From: an uncultured Bacteroidaceae bacterium
GTDB taxonomy: Bacteria; Bacteroidota; Bacteroidia; Bacteroidales; Bacteroidaceae
Assembly (NCBI GenBank): GCA_944320955.1
Contig: CALUJL010000024.1
Location: 1 to 49,146, forward strand
DNA length: 49,146 nt
Direction: 5' to 3'
Part shown: positions 17,202 to 25,613 of the stretch, in pieces
How the letters are laid out: each line of letters opens with the position of its first letter
Numbering within the stretch: position 1 is the first letter of the stretch
The notes under the pieces: model-generated
Database searches by the model: none
Seen by the model: only the letters and a program-made list of their open reading frames with translations
Told to the model about the DNA's origin: nothing
Program-made: the position numbers and the translations under genes

Positions 17202-17250
17202 TATCCAAAAAACGAGTCGGCCTGCCGGCATTTTTTGCGTCGGCAGGCCG
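17202..17250 (-). terminator. Terminator after the DUF1349 gene
   Basis: On the minus strand a perfect 10-bp stem CGGCCTGCCG/CGGCAGGCCG, then ACTCG and six T. It separates the DUF1349 transcript from the outer-membrane protein gene. Confidence 0.75.
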
Positions 17251-17299
17251 GCTGTGCGTATGCCCGGAGGGGGCGCCGGCAGGGGGTGGAGGGAGGATT

Positions 17300-18055
17300 T
17301 CAGCTGCCCATGCGGAAGTCGCTCACGGAGGTTTGCTCCAGCGATACTTCCTCGAAGAGGCTCGTGCACAGGCCGGATTTGGGGCACTGGCTGGCGATGC
17401 CTACCCAGATGCGGGCGGGGTAGTAGTTTTTGTAGAGCCGTACCATGTGCCACTCCTTACGGTCGAAAGAATAGTAGCTGGCCAAGGTGTGGGTGTCGGA
17501 GGAGATTTTCAGGTAGACGGCGGGGAAGTCTACGGGTTCGTGGTTGTTATCGTCGGAAGTGCCCTGCGTGCGTACCGTGACAATGCGGTGCCGGCCGCGT
17601 TCGTCCTGCTCGAAGCAGAGCTTTTGCCAGAGGGTGTCGTTGGCGTAGACGAGGAGGTCAGCGGCATTGTAGAGGCCTTCTTCCGTGAAGCCCGGGGTCA
17701 CTTTGGCTGTGAGGGTAAAGGGGCGGGTGTTGTCTACAGCGGCCAGCAGGGCGGGGAGCGTATTGTTGGAGAGTTTCCCCTCGTTGGGGTCGCAGAAGAA
17801 GTCGCGGTTTTCGGTACAGCGGAACTCCAGTGCGCCGCCGGGCAGCAAGGAGACGCACGTGTCGCCTCCGCCAAGGGCGTGAGTGAAGGTGAGGTTCCCG
17901 GTTTTTACGCTGCATTCCGTCAGGTGGGTGCCGGTTGCCGTGAGGCTGTCGGCAGTGGTTTCGGGCTGGAGGGCCGCTTCGGGCGTTTTCTGCCGGCAGC
18001 TCTGTGCTGTCAGGCAGGCTCCTGTCAGTGCCAGGAGAAGGAGTGTTTTTTTCAT
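17300..18055 (-). CDS. DUF1349 lipoprotein (concanavalin-like fold)
   Basis: A 251-residue predicted lipoprotein: MKKTLLLLALTGACLTAQSC, lipobox C at residue 20. From about residue 60 the sequence matches DUF1349 (ENRDFFCDPNEGKLSNNTLPALL, then FTLTAKVTPGFTEEGLYNAADLLVYANDTLWQKLCFE), a concanavalin-A/laminin-G-like jelly roll; members are often linked to carbohydrate binding, but no catalytic residue is known. It is divergent from the LuxR-type regulator, and the two promoters lie within 80 bases and face each other, so shared control is likely. Confidence 0.85.
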   Translation of the reverse strand: MKKTLLLLALTGACLTAQSCRQKTPEAALQPETTADSLTATGTHLTECSVKTGNLTFTHALGGGDTCVSLLPGGALEFRCTENRDFFCDPNEGKLSNNTLPALLAAVDNTRPFTLTAKVTPGFTEEGLYNAADLLVYANDTLWQKLCFEQDERGRHRIVTVRTQGTSDDNNHEPVDFPAVYLKISSDTHTLASYYSFDRKEWHMVRLYKNYYPARIWVGIASQCPKSGLCTSLFEEVSLEQTSVSDFRMGS

Positions 18056-18109
18056 TTTCGTGTAGGGTTTGAGTGAATGTTCTATAGTGTTAAAAACTGA
18101 TTCTATGGC

Positions 18110-18139
18110 TTGGTTCTGTTTCCCGGGGATGTATCTTTG
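18110..18139 (+). promoter_or_regulatory. Promoter of the LuxR-type regulator gene
   Basis: TTG, 19 bases, TATCTTTG. Transcription should begin near 18146, giving a leader of about 95 bases that runs through the promoter of the opposite gene. Confidence 0.75.
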
Positions 18140-18184
18140 TTAAAAATTTGGGCTGTTCTATCCGGATGATCCGGTATGCGACTG

Positions 18185-18215
18185 CAAAGGTAGCAGGAAT
18201 GGCTTGGGCCGGCAA
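18185..18215 (-). promoter_or_regulatory. Promoter of the DUF1349 lipoprotein gene
   Basis: On the minus strand TTG, 20 bases, TACCTTTG. Start expected near 18178, leader about 120 bases. The two promoters at 18110 and 18185 point at each other. Confidence 0.75.
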
Positions 18216-18239
18216 TAGTCAAAATTAGCCAAAAAAGGA

Positions 18240-19010
18240 ATGAAAACTCAAGAACAGGAACTGAAATCGTTGCTTATCGGCCAGGATTTTGACAGTCCGG
18301 GCTGCCTCTCTGCCGTGCCGGAGCAGTATAAGGACTTGGCCCGTGCTTATGTGCGGACGGAAAACGGCATAGCGGTCTTGTCCGACTTCCGGGAAAACCG
18401 GAGCTATATCTTCGCCGGCAAGTTTGGCGCAGCCGTGGGGTTGGAGGATGTGGCGATGGAAATCGACGCGGCTTTCGAGGAAGCGGTGTTCAGCTGCATC
18501 CCTCCGGAGGAATTGCTGGAGCGGCATGTGCTGGAACTGCGTTTCTTCCAGTTCCAGAAGTCCGTGGCTCCCGCCGAACGGCCCTGCTACAATATCGTAT
18601 GTCCCCTCCACTTCCGTCTGCTCGGGCAGGGGGACATCCCGGTGCTCCACCGTACGTTTTATCTGGAGAGCCTGCCCAACGGCAGTATCTGGCTGGCGTT
18701 GTGCCTCTATACGCCTTTTGTCGGGAACTTCGGCGCAGCCGCGGGGCAGATAGTGGACAACCGTACGGGGATGGCCGTGCTGCCGGAGACGTATGAACTG
18801 ACTGACTGCAAATTGCTCTCGCGGCGTGAGTCAGACGTGCTGGCTTTGCTGGCAAAGGGGAAGAGCAGCAAGCAGATTGCCGAAAAGTTATGCATCTCCA
18901 TCTATACGGTCTATCGCCACAGGCAGAACATTCTGGCCGCATTGCAAGTCAGCAATACGGCCGCTGCGGTGGAGATAGGCATGAGGCTGCGTCTTATTCC
19001 CCCGGTCTGA
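18240..19010 (+). CDS. LuxR/GerE-type transcriptional regulator
   Basis: A 256-residue DNA-binding regulator. The C-terminal part (about 193-250, LSRRESDVLALLAKGKSSKQIAEKLCISIYTVYRHRQNILAAL) is a typical GerE/LuxR helix-turn-helix. The N-terminal 180 residues have a PAS-like feel (a second half reading GNFGAAAGQIVDNRTG) but no receiver domain with a phosphorylatable Asp is seen, so this is not a standard response regulator. Similar one-component regulators occur across Bacteroidota. It is divergent from the DUF1349 lipoprotein gene, a plausible target. The inducing signal is unknown. Confidence 0.85.
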   Translation: MKTQEQELKSLLIGQDFDSPGCLSAVPEQYKDLARAYVRTENGIAVLSDFRENRSYIFAGKFGAAVGLEDVAMEIDAAFEEAVFSCIPPEELLERHVLELRFFQFQKSVAPAERPCYNIVCPLHFRLLGQGDIPVLHRTFYLESLPNGSIWLALCLYTPFVGNFGAAAGQIVDNRTGMAVLPETYELTDCKLLSRRESDVLALLAKGKSSKQIAEKLCISIYTVYRHRQNILAALQVSNTAAAVEIGMRLRLIPPV

Positions 19011-19049
19011 GGGGTGGGGGGATGTGCGGAAAGGAAGGACAAGCGGGAG

Positions 19050-19094
19050 AAAACAAAAAATCAGGCAATGCTTCCCGTGGAAACCATTGCCTGA
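19050..19094 (-). terminator. Terminator of the tRNA-Arg transcript
   Basis: On the minus strand TCAGGCAATG pairs with CATTGCCTGA, followed by TTTTTTGTTTT. It starts 9 bases after the 3' end of the second tRNA. Confidence 0.8.
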
Positions 19095-19102
19095 GTGGTT
19101 CG

Positions 19103-19176
19103 TGATCGCGACAGGATTCAAACCTGTAACCTTCTGATCCGTAGTCAGATGCTCTATTCAGTTGAGCTACGCGACC
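19103..19176 (-). tRNA. tRNA-Arg (anticodon ACG)
   Basis: A full cloverleaf of 74 bases: acceptor GGTCGCG/CGCGATC, D arm with AGCTCAACTGAATAGAGC, anticodon stem TCTGA/TCAGA around CTACGGA (anticodon ACG), T arm ACAGG-TTTGAAT-CCTGT, discriminator A. The 3' CCA is not encoded. It is downstream of a near-identical copy at 19213 in one transcript. Confidence 0.95.
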
Positions 19177-19212
19177 AACGCTTTTGTGGGTTTGTCGCAA
19201 CGTTTTTGAGAG

Positions 19213-19286
19213 TGATCGCGGCAGGATTCAAACCTGCAACCGTCTGATCCGTAGTCAGATACTCTATTCAGTTGAGCTACGCGACC
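19213..19286 (-). tRNA. tRNA-Arg (anticodon ACG), second copy
   Basis: Same cloverleaf as the copy at 19103 with a few differences. The T stem is GCAGG/CCTGC instead of ACAGG/CCTGT, a compensated base-pair change. Anticodon loop CTACGGA. It is the promoter-proximal copy; 36 bases separate the two tRNAs. Confidence 0.95.
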
Positions 19287-19310
19287 GTCTCTTTTTCGTT
19301 TTGACGGGTG

Positions 19311-19341
19311 CAAAGATAGGGGCTTTCTTCCGATTCGGCAA
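19311..19341 (-). promoter_or_regulatory. Promoter of the tRNA-Arg pair
   Basis: On the minus strand TTG, 20 bases, TATCTTTG, 24 bases ahead of the first tRNA. A textbook match to the Bacteroidota promoter. Confidence 0.85.
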
Positions 19342-19450
19342 GAGATGGCCTGCATTTTTAACCTCTATTTGCGCTTAATCTGTTCCTTTGCCTTGGGCGG
19401 AGGTTTTACCGGGGCGGGGCATCTGCCGGAAAGCGCAAGGGGAATTCCGG

Positions 19451-19510
19451 AAAAGTGCCAGTGGTTTTTGCAAACGGCGCAGGCACTTTCCGCAAAAAGT
19501 GCCTGCGCCG
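19451..19510. repeat. 22-bp palindromic tandem array, copy 6, forming a hairpin
   Basis: Units at 19451, 19472 and 19494. The last two form a perfect 14-bp stem, GGCGCAGGCACTTT (19476-19489) with AAAGTGCCTGCGCC (19496-19509), 25 bases after the ung stop, so it probably serves as that gene's terminator. Confidence 0.75.
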
Positions 19511-19534
19511 TCTGTCGCTGGTGCCGGGGCGGGC

Positions 19535-20197
19535 TTACCAATCGACGGGCTCGATGCCGTGTTGGGCCAAGTAGGCGTTGGCCCGGCTGAAGTGGTGGTT
19601 GCCGAAGAAGCCCCGCGAAGCCGAGAGCGGGGAGGGGTGGGGGCTCTTGAGGACAAGGTGGCGCTTGCCGTCGATAAAGGCGCCTTTGCGTTGGGCATAG
19701 GCTCCCCAGAGAATGAAGACCAGATGTTCGCGTTCGAGGGCCAGATGGCGGACGGCGGCATCGGTGAATTCTTCCCAGCCGTGGTTCTGATGCGACCCGG
19801 CCTGGTGGGCGCGCACGGTGAGCGTGGCGTTGAGCAGGAGGACTCCCTGCCGTGCCCAGCGGGAGAGGTCGCCGTTGGGCGGAAAGGGCTTGCCTAGGTC
19901 GTCGTGGATTTCCTTGAAAATGTTGACCAGCGAGGGGGGCGGCTGGACTCCTCCGGCCACGGAGAAGCAGAGCCCGTGGGCTTGTCCGGGCTCGTGGTAG
20001 GGGTCTTGGCCGAGGATGACGACTTTCACCCGGTCGAAGGGGCAACTGTCGAACGCGTTGAAGATGAGCGGGGCGGGAGGGTAGACGGTCCCGGCGCGAT
20101 ACTCCTTGCGCACGAAGTCGGTGAGCAGCGTGAAGTAGGGTTTGTCGAACTCCTCTTGCAGCCGTGTCTTCCAGGAAGGGTCGATTCGGACGTCCAT
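19535..20197 (-). CDS. ung: Uracil-DNA glycosylase
   Basis: Family 1 uracil-DNA glycosylase; removes uracil from DNA as the first step of base excision repair. The 220 residues from the Met at 20197 are full length. The water-activating motif is [18 protein letters not shown] (63-80, D65), the uracil-binding segment [17 protein letters not shown], and the DNA-intercalation loop HPSPLSA near the C-terminus. It begins two bases after the asnA stop, in the amidase-mlaD-asnA-ung operon; this functional mix is common in Bacteroidales and does not point to a joint pathway. Confidence 0.96.
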   Translation of the reverse strand: MDVRIDPSWKTRLQEEFDKPYFTLLTDFVRKEYRAGTVYPPAPLIFNAFDSCPFDRVKVVILGQDPYHEPGQAHGLCFSVAGGVQPPPSLVNIFKEIHDDLGKPFPPNGDLSRWARQGVLLLNATLTVRAHQAGSHQNHGWEEFTDAAVRHLALEREHLVFILWGAYAQRKGAFIDGKRHLVLKSPHPSPLSASRGFFGNHHFSRANAYLAQHGIEPVDW

Positions 20198-20199
20198 CT

Positions 20200-21237
20200 T
20201 TATATAATGTGTATGCCGAGCCGGCGGCATTCTTCTTTCATTTCCTCCGGCCAGATGCTGGCCTGGATTTCCCCGATGTGGGCTTTCTTCAGGAAGAACA
20301 TGCAGAGGCGCGACTGCCCGATGCCGCCGCCGATGCTGAGGGGCAGGCTGCCTTCCATGAGCCGCTTGTGGAAGTAGAGTTCGAGGCGCTCTTCCTTGTG
20401 GCTCTCGCTGAGCTGGCGCAGGAGGGCGGCCTTGTCTACGCGGATACCCATGGAGGAAAGCTCGATGGCGCGGCCGAGGACTTCGTCCCAGAGCAGGAGG
20501 TCGCCGTTGAGTCCGGGCAGTCCGTTGGGGCCGGGGGTGGTGTAGTCGTCGTAGTCGGGGGCGCGGAGGTCGTGTTCCTTGCCGTCGCCCAGCTTGCAGC
20601 CTATGCCGATGATGAAGACCGCCCCGTGTTCGCGCGTAATGCGGTCTTCCCGCTCCTTGGGGGTGAGGTCGGGATAGCGGCGGCGCAGCTCCTCGGAGTG
20701 GATGAAGTAGACCTCGCGCGGCAGGAAGGGCTGGATTTGGGGGAATTTCTCGAAGATGATGTATTCGGTGCGGCACATGGCGGCGTAGATGCGGCGCACG
20801 ATGTCGCAGAGGAAGTCGGTGTTGCGGTCGGCTTCGGTGATGACGCGTTCCCAGTCCCACTGGTCTACGTAGAGGGAGTGCAGGTTGCCCAGCTCTTCGT
20901 CGCTGCGTATGGCGTTCATGTCGGTATAGATGCCGTAGCCGGGTTGTATGTGGTAGTCGGCCAGGGTGAGGCGTTTCCATTTGGCCAGTGAGTGCACGAC
21001 TTCGGCTTTCCGGTCGCCCAGGTCTTTGATGGGGAATGTGACGGGCCGCTCCACGCCGTTGAGGTCGTCGTTGATGCCCATGCCTTTGAGCACGAAGAGG
21101 GGGGCTGTCACGCGCCGCAGGCGCAGTTCGGCGGAAAGGCTGGTCTGGAAGAAGTCTTTTACCAGGCGGATGGCCTCTTCGGTCTGCTGGGGATCGAGCA
21201 GGTTCCGGTAGTTCTGGGGTTTGATCAAGTAGCTCAT
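20200..21237 (-). CDS. asnA: Aspartate-ammonia ligase (asparagine synthetase A)
   Basis: ATP-dependent, ammonia-using asparagine synthetase, a homodimer with the class II aminoacyl-tRNA synthetase fold. Start taken at [14 protein letters not shown] (21237), which matches the family's N-terminus; the 345 residues are of usual length. Conserved segments include [45 protein letters not shown], and the motif 3 region [19 protein letters not shown]. It lies 49 bases after the MlaD gene and 2 before ung. Confidence 0.96.
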   Translation of the reverse strand: MSYLIKPQNYRNLLDPQQTEEAIRLVKDFFQTSLSAELRLRRVTAPLFVLKGMGINDDLNGVERPVTFPIKDLGDRKAEVVHSLAKWKRLTLADYHIQPGYGIYTDMNAIRSDEELGNLHSLYVDQWDWERVITEADRNTDFLCDIVRRIYAAMCRTEYIIFEKFPQIQPFLPREVYFIHSEELRRRYPDLTPKEREDRITREHGAVFIIGIGCKLGDGKEHDLRAPDYDDYTTPGPNGLPGLNGDLLLWDEVLGRAIELSSMGIRVDKAALLRQLSESHKEERLELYFHKRLMEGSLPLSIGGGIGQSRLCMFFLKKAHIGEIQASIWPEEMKEECRRLGIHII

Positions 21238-21286
21238 TGTGTATTTTCGTATTGTTTGTGACTGATGAAAGTCGCTGTTCGGGTGT

Positions 21287-22186
21287 TTATTTGTCTTTCC
21301 TTCCGAAGAGGGAGAAGTGGACGTAGCGTTTCGGGTGCTCCCGCAAATCCTGCAGAAGCAGGGAGGCATTGGAGGCGGTCCGGTTGAGATTGGTGTAGAG
21401 GGAGTCGTCGTTGAGCATCAGGCCGATGGTGTTGTCCCGGCTTGTGAGGCGGGTGGTCATCTGTTCTACATTGGCCATGGTGGCGTTGACTTTGTCCATT
21501 GTCTCGGCGAACTCCAGCTCGGAGAGTTTCCCGGTGACGGTCTCTACGTTTGCTCCTATGCGGTCCATCCGCTGGCTCAGCCTGGGGAGGTCTTCCCCGG
21601 CAAAGGTCTTCAGGTGTGCGGTGGCTACGGAGAGGTTCTCGCTGGTCTTGCGCAGTTCTTCCATGGCGGTGGGGATGTTCTGGTTGGCCAGGAGTCGGTT
21701 GACTTGCGTCAGGATGGAGTCTATCTTGGGCAGGAGGTTGCTGACTTGGGGCAGCATGTTGTCGGACACGTCGTCCATCAGTCCGCTTTTGGCCCGGCCG
21801 GGGATTGTGTCGCCCTGGGCGTAGTATTCATTGACGCCGCGGGGGAGGATGATATTCATGTTCACTCCTCCCAGCATCTCGGTGCTGAGTTCGCCGTAGC
21901 TGCCCTTGGGGATGCGCATCTCGTCGTCGAGCTGGACTTCGACGATGACGTTGCCCGGGTGTTCGTAGTCGTAGTGGATGGAGCGTACAAGGCCTATCCG
22001 GAAACCGTCGGCAAAGACGGTGCTCGACTGGGTGAGGCCGAGGATATTGTCGAACTTGACATAAAAGAAATGGGTGGGCTTGAACATGTTGATGCCCTTC
22101 AGGAAGTTGATCCCGTAGATGACCAGGCACAAGGCGATTATCCCGGCGATGCCGATTTTGACTTCTCTTGTCAGTAGTTTCTTCAT
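21287..22186 (-). CDS. MlaD/MCE family protein
   Basis: A 299-residue protein with an N-terminal membrane anchor (about residues 11-31, IGIAGIIALCLVIYGINFL) and an MCE domain (about 38-115, FYVKFDNILGLTQSSTVFADGFRIGLVRSI). MCE proteins are periplasmic substrate-binding parts of phospholipid transport systems of the Mla type. The C-terminal half is helical (about 140-270), as in members that form long tubes. No MlaE or MlaF gene is next to it; it is 15 bases after the amidase gene. The transported lipid cannot be read from the sequence. Confidence 0.88.
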   Translation of the reverse strand: MKKLLTREVKIGIAGIIALCLVIYGINFLKGINMFKPTHFFYVKFDNILGLTQSSTVFADGFRIGLVRSIHYDYEHPGNVIVEVQLDDEMRIPKGSYGELSTEMLGGVNMNIILPRGVNEYYAQGDTIPGRAKSGLMDDVSDNMLPQVSNLLPKIDSILTQVNRLLANQNIPTAMEELRKTSENLSVATAHLKTFAGEDLPRLSQRMDRIGANVETVTGKLSELEFAETMDKVNATMANVEQMTTRLTSRDNTIGLMLNDDSLYTNLNRTASNASLLLQDLREHPKRYVHFSLFGRKDK

Positions 22187-22201
22187 ATTGGTGGCGGTTC
22201 T

Positions 22202-23395
22202 TTATTTGCGTGAGGCTTTGAATTGCCGGATCGCTTCGCGCACGTCCATCTTCTCCTCGCCGCGGAAGGCGATGATGAATGCCGAGGGGATGCGGTCTAT
22301 TATTTTTTTCCGGAGGCGGTAGATTTCGTTGTAGTCGGGGCTGTCGCCGTAGGTGTACTTGTAGAGCCCTTGTTCGCGGTAGTGGCTTATGGGGGAGAGG
22401 CCGTGGAAGCGTTTGTCGCTGCTCTTGAGCAGGGAGCCGGAGGCCATGACTTGTATCTTGAAGCGGATTTCTCCGGAGGTGTCCCCGCGGGAGGGAGCGG
22501 CCGGGGCGGGGGCTGCCTCCGACGGGGCCGCTCCCGGTGAGCTCCTGCGCACGCCGGCGGAGGCATTTCCTGCGGTCTGGGAGGAGCGGGCGGATGCGGT
22601 CGTGTTGCGGTTGCGCTGGTCGTGTTCCTTTTTGTACTGCCTGAATGCGCGGAAGATGCCTTGTGCCAGGTTGGAAGTGCCTTTTTCGCTGTTGAGGTAG
22701 CGCTCTTCCTGGCGGTGGGAGATGAAGCCTACTTCGATGAGCACGCTGGGCATGGAGGTTTCGCGCAGGACGAGGAATCCGGCTTGTTTCACCCCTTTGT
22801 TGTTGCGCCCGCAGTAGTTGCTCATCTGTTCCTGCACGAGGGTGGCCATGTGGACGCTCTGTTCCATGAACTTGTCTTGCATGAACTCGAAGATGATGTA
22901 GGACTCGGAGGAGTTGGGGTTGAATCCGGCGTAGCGGGTCTTGTAGTCTTCTTCCATCAGGATGACGGAGTTCTCGCGTTTGGCCACTTCCAGATTGTCT
23001 TCCGAGCGGGCGAGCCCGAGGCTGTAGGTCTCCACTCCTTGGGGGCTGCGCGACTTCTTGGCCACGGAGTTGGTATGGATCGAGATGAAGAGGTCGGCAT
23101 GGGCGTCGTTGGCTATCTGGGCCCGCCGGTTGAGGGGGATGAAGACGTCGCTCTTGCGGGTATAGATGACGCGTACGTCGTCGAGTTGTTTTTCGATCAG
23201 TCTGCCCAGTTTGAGCGCGATGTTGAGGTTGATGTTTTTTTCTTTCGCGATGGAGCCGACTGCTCCCGCATCGTGGCCCCCGTGTCCGGCATCGATGACT
23301 ACGGTGAAGTCTTTTGCCCGCGCCGGGGCGGCTGCCAGAAGCAGGAGGCACAGTGCCCATAGGAAGGGAAACTTGTGTAGTGTCTTGTATCTCAT
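22202..23395 (-). CDS. N-acetylmuramoyl-L-alanine amidase with C-terminal SPOR-like domain
   Basis: Zinc amidase (Amidase_3, AmiC type) that cuts the bond between MurNAc and the stem peptide; it acts in the periplasm in cell separation. Signal peptide at residues 1-27. Zinc ligands and catalytic residues: H38 in DAGHGGHDAG, E52, H107 in ISIHTNS and E221 in LIEVGFIS. A Ser/Ala/Pro-rich linker (about 255-300) leads to a C-terminal domain (about 305-375, IRFKIQVMASGSLL...YKYTYGDSPDYNEI) that looks like a SPOR domain, which binds denuded septal glycan. First gene of the operon with mlaD, asnA and ung. Confidence 0.93.
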   Translation of the reverse strand: MRYKTLHKFPFLWALCLLLLAAAPARAKDFTVVIDAGHGGHDAGAVGSIAKEKNINLNIALKLGRLIEKQLDDVRVIYTRKSDVFIPLNRRAQIANDAHADLFISIHTNSVAKKSRSPQGVETYSLGLARSEDNLEVAKRENSVILMEEDYKTRYAGFNPNSSESYIIFEFMQDKFMEQSVHMATLVQEQMSNYCGRNNKGVKQAGFLVLRETSMPSVLIEVGFISHRQEERYLNSEKGTSNLAQGIFRAFRQYKKEHDQRNRNTTASARSSQTAGNASAGVRRSSPGAAPSEAAPAPAAPSRGDTSGEIRFKIQVMASGSLLKSSDKRFHGLSPISHYREQGLYKYTYGDSPDYNEIYRLRKKIIDRIPSAFIIAFRGEEKMDVREAIRQFKASRK

Positions 23396-23425
23396 CTGGG
23401 TGTGCGGTTATCGCGTAAAATCATG

Positions 23426-23433
23426 CAAAAATA
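23426..23433 (-). promoter_or_regulatory. -7 element of the amidase-mlaD-asnA-ung operon
   Basis: TATTTTTG on the minus strand, 31 bases ahead of the amidase start codon. No clear TTG is found at the -33 spacing. Confidence 0.5.
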
Positions 23434-23544
23434 CGCTTTCTATTCGGCATTTTCCCCGATTCTGCCTCAAAATTTGTGCAAAAGGCTCCATTTGGGACAT
23501 AATCTTTCCGCTATCGGAATCTTCGGGCTTGCGGAGCGCGGCGG

Positions 23545-23610
23545 AAAAGCCCTGCCGCAAATGGAGAAAAGCGGCAGGGCTTTTCCCGATTTGCGGCAGG
23601 GGAAAAACAG
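23545..23610. repeat. 22-bp palindromic tandem array, copy 7, forming a strong hairpin
   Basis: Three units in exact 22-base steps at 23545, 23567 and 23589. The first two make a perfect 14-bp stem AAAAGCCCTGCCGC/GCGGCAGGGCTTTT around a 12-base loop. It lies between the ogt gene end and the amidase promoter, with the A/T ends of a bidirectional terminator. Confidence 0.8.
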
Positions 23611-23641
23611 AAAACCTCCCGGGGGATTCCCGGAAGGTTTA
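23611..23641 (-). terminator. Terminator after ogt
   Basis: On the minus strand AAACCTTCCGGG pairs with CCCGGGAGGTTTT around AATCC, followed by CTGTTTTT. It is 35 bases after the ogt stop. Confidence 0.65.
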
Positions 23642-23675
23642 TGTGGGCGGATTTTCCGCTGGGCTCGGAGCGGGC

Positions 23676-24149
23676 TTACTGGACGTTGGTTTTCTCTTTC
23701 TCCATCTTCAGGAGTTTCCGCTTGATATGGCTTCCGCCTGCATATCCGGCAAGGGAGCCGTCTTGCGCGATGACGCGGTGGCAGGGTACGAGCAGGAGGA
23801 TCGGATTGTGGCGGTTGGCATTCCCGATGGCCCGGCAGGAGCCTTTGTGCCCTACGCGTTCGGCCAGTTCGCTGTAGGAGCAGGTCTTGCCGTAGGGGAT
23901 GTTCTGCAGTTCTTTCCACACTTGCAGCTGGAAGGGGGTCCCGCTCAGGGTGATGGGGATGTCGAACTCCTTGCGTTCGCCTTTCAGGTATTCTTCGATT
24001 TCCTTGTAGGTGCGGGCTATCAGCGAGGTTTCCTGCAGGGCTGAACCGGAGTCGGGCACTTCGCCGAGGGAGATACGGATGATTGCCGTTTCGTCGGCCA
24101 TGATGGTAAGACGGCCGATGGCTGTGTCATACGAATATCGGTATTTCAT
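23676..24149 (-). CDS. ogt: Methylated-DNA--protein-cysteine methyltransferase
   Basis: Repairs O6-alkylguanine by suicidal transfer of the alkyl group to its own cysteine. The 157 residues are of normal length; the active site is PCHRV (C123), with FQLQVWKELQNIPYGKTCSYSELA (73-96) as the DNA-binding helix-turn-helix and asparagine hinge RAIGNAN. No Ada-type regulatory domain is fused. It is 66 bases downstream of the S37 peptidase gene on the same strand. The symbol ogt is by family; it could be listed as ada-like. Confidence 0.95.
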   Translation of the reverse strand: MKYRYSYDTAIGRLTIMADETAIIRISLGEVPDSGSALQETSLIARTYKEIEEYLKGERKEFDIPITLSGTPFQLQVWKELQNIPYGKTCSYSELAERVGHKGSCRAIGNANRHNPILLLVPCHRVIAQDGSLAGYAGGSHIKRKLLKMEKEKTNVQ

Positions 24150-24215
24150 AGTTGAAGGAAGATTCTGGGGTTATGAAGAAGCGTGGCCGGGCTATGCCCT
24201 GTTTTTCGGGTATTT

Positions 24216-25532
24216 TTATTCTTCCAGCCAGTTACCGATTAACGTAAGAATCTCCTGCTTGGTGCTTTCGGGCATGGAGAGGATTTTGGCCCGGTGGCTT
24301 CCGCCCGGTTCGATGAAGCACTTCATGTTTTGTTTTCCTTCGAAGTAGGCCTCGTCGGTCACGCCGCTTGCCGTCCAGGGGTCGTTGGACCCGTAGATGA
24401 AGATCATCTTGGGGTCTTCTTTCAGGAGGAACTCCCGTGTCTTTTCGTAGAGTGCTTTCTCGAATTTTATGTTCTCCTGTCCTTTGGGCACCATGAGGCG
24501 GCGCAAGTAGTCCTTGGAGGTCTTGATGGTCAGGTAGGGCTTGAAGGGGGCGGTGTCGTAGCCGTAGTAGCCTAATTCGCGGGCGGCCTGTACGTCGAAT
24601 GCCGTATAGGGCGTGATGTAGGAGAAGTACATCGGGTCGGTTATCTGTATCAGATGGGCCAGGAGCGCCTCGTTGCCGGAGGTGAGGGCAGGGATGGAAC
24701 TCACGGGCGTGCCGTATTGCCACAGGCCGAAGGGGTATTCCAGCACGCAGTAGTCGAAGACTTCCTCAAGGCTGCAGCGGTATTTGAATCCATTCTTCGT
24801 GCAGTGTTCCTTGAATGCGGGCATCAGCTCGTTTTTCCGCTTGAAAAGCTCGGTCTGGTAGGCAAGGATGGCGGCGCGCTCCTCGGGAGTGCCGACCTGG
24901 TCGCGGAGGAAAACCTCGTGGCGGCCGTCTTCTACGCTGCGGTTGAGGGGAGCTACGTAGGGGACGGAGATGTCTACGTCGTCGGGGTAGAACACGCGGT
25001 AGAAGAGCGTGGTCTGGCCGCCTTTACTGGTGCCGGTCGAAGCCCATTTGCCCGGGTAGATGGGGGCGAATGCGGTACGTATGCGGTGTAAGTCGTTGAG
25101 GGAATTCTCAACCGTCAGGTAATCCCAGTTGAGCGGGCTCGGGATGGACTCCAGGAAGTAGCGGAATTCTACAACCACCATGTTCATGTCGAAAAGGCGG
25201 GAGAGCTCTTCGCGGAATCGTTCGTTCTTTGCGTATTCTGCGCCGTAGCCTTCGGTCACGATGAGGGTGGGGCGGTCGAATCCTACGTGCGAAACGAAGA
25301 CGCGCTGCTTGAATTTTCCGGTCTCCGGATGCTTCGGATCGATGAGCTGCTCGATGAAAAACTGGTATTTCTCTTTAAATTCTCCGGCAGGCAGGGCTTG
25401 GATGTCGCTGATGCCTTCTGTCTGGGAAAGTTTTTGTACTAACTCGCTCTGCTCCCCTTTGGCTTTTGTCGGTCCGCAGAGTAGTAAAAGGGAGAAAACT
25501 ACCCAGAACAGGCGGTTCGCTGTGTGTCTCAT
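24216..25532 (-). CDS. S37 family peptidase (PS-10 tripeptidyl aminopeptidase-like)
   Basis: A 438-residue secreted serine peptidase of family S37, alpha/beta-hydrolase fold. Signal peptide at about 1-25. The nucleophile is S169 in STGTSKGGQTT; the acidic residue is likely in YGSNDPWTASG and the histidine in PGGSHRAK near the C-terminus. The family contains secreted prolyl tri/tetrapeptidyl aminopeptidase of Streptomyces and many Bacteroidota members with peptide-scavenging roles. It follows the DUF349 gene, with a hairpin terminator between them; I see no convincing own promoter in the 32 bases between that hairpin and the start. Confidence 0.88.
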   Translation of the reverse strand: MRHTANRLFWVVFSLLLLCGPTKAKGEQSELVQKLSQTEGISDIQALPAGEFKEKYQFFIEQLIDPKHPETGKFKQRVFVSHVGFDRPTLIVTEGYGAEYAKNERFREELSRLFDMNMVVVEFRYFLESIPSPLNWDYLTVENSLNDLHRIRTAFAPIYPGKWASTGTSKGGQTTLFYRVFYPDDVDISVPYVAPLNRSVEDGRHEVFLRDQVGTPEERAAILAYQTELFKRKNELMPAFKEHCTKNGFKYRCSLEEVFDYCVLEYPFGLWQYGTPVSSIPALTSGNEALLAHLIQITDPMYFSYITPYTAFDVQAARELGYYGYDTAPFKPYLTIKTSKDYLRRLMVPKGQENIKFEKALYEKTREFLLKEDPKMIFIYGSNDPWTASGVTDEAYFEGKQNMKCFIEPGGSHRAKILSMPESTKQEILTLIGNWLEE

Positions 25533-25564
25533 AGTATATAAATGTGGATATGAAGTTGCATTAG

Positions 25565-25598
25565 AAAAGAGCCAATTATGGGGTTAACTGGCTCTTTT
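25565..25598 (-). terminator. Terminator after the DUF349 gene
   Basis: AAAAGAGCCA and TGGCTCTTTT form a perfect 10-bp stem with a 14-base loop. It starts 15 bases after the DUF349 stop, so transcription of the S37 gene may depend on read-through. Confidence 0.75.
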
Positions 25599-25613
25599 TG
25601 TTTTACAGGCAGG

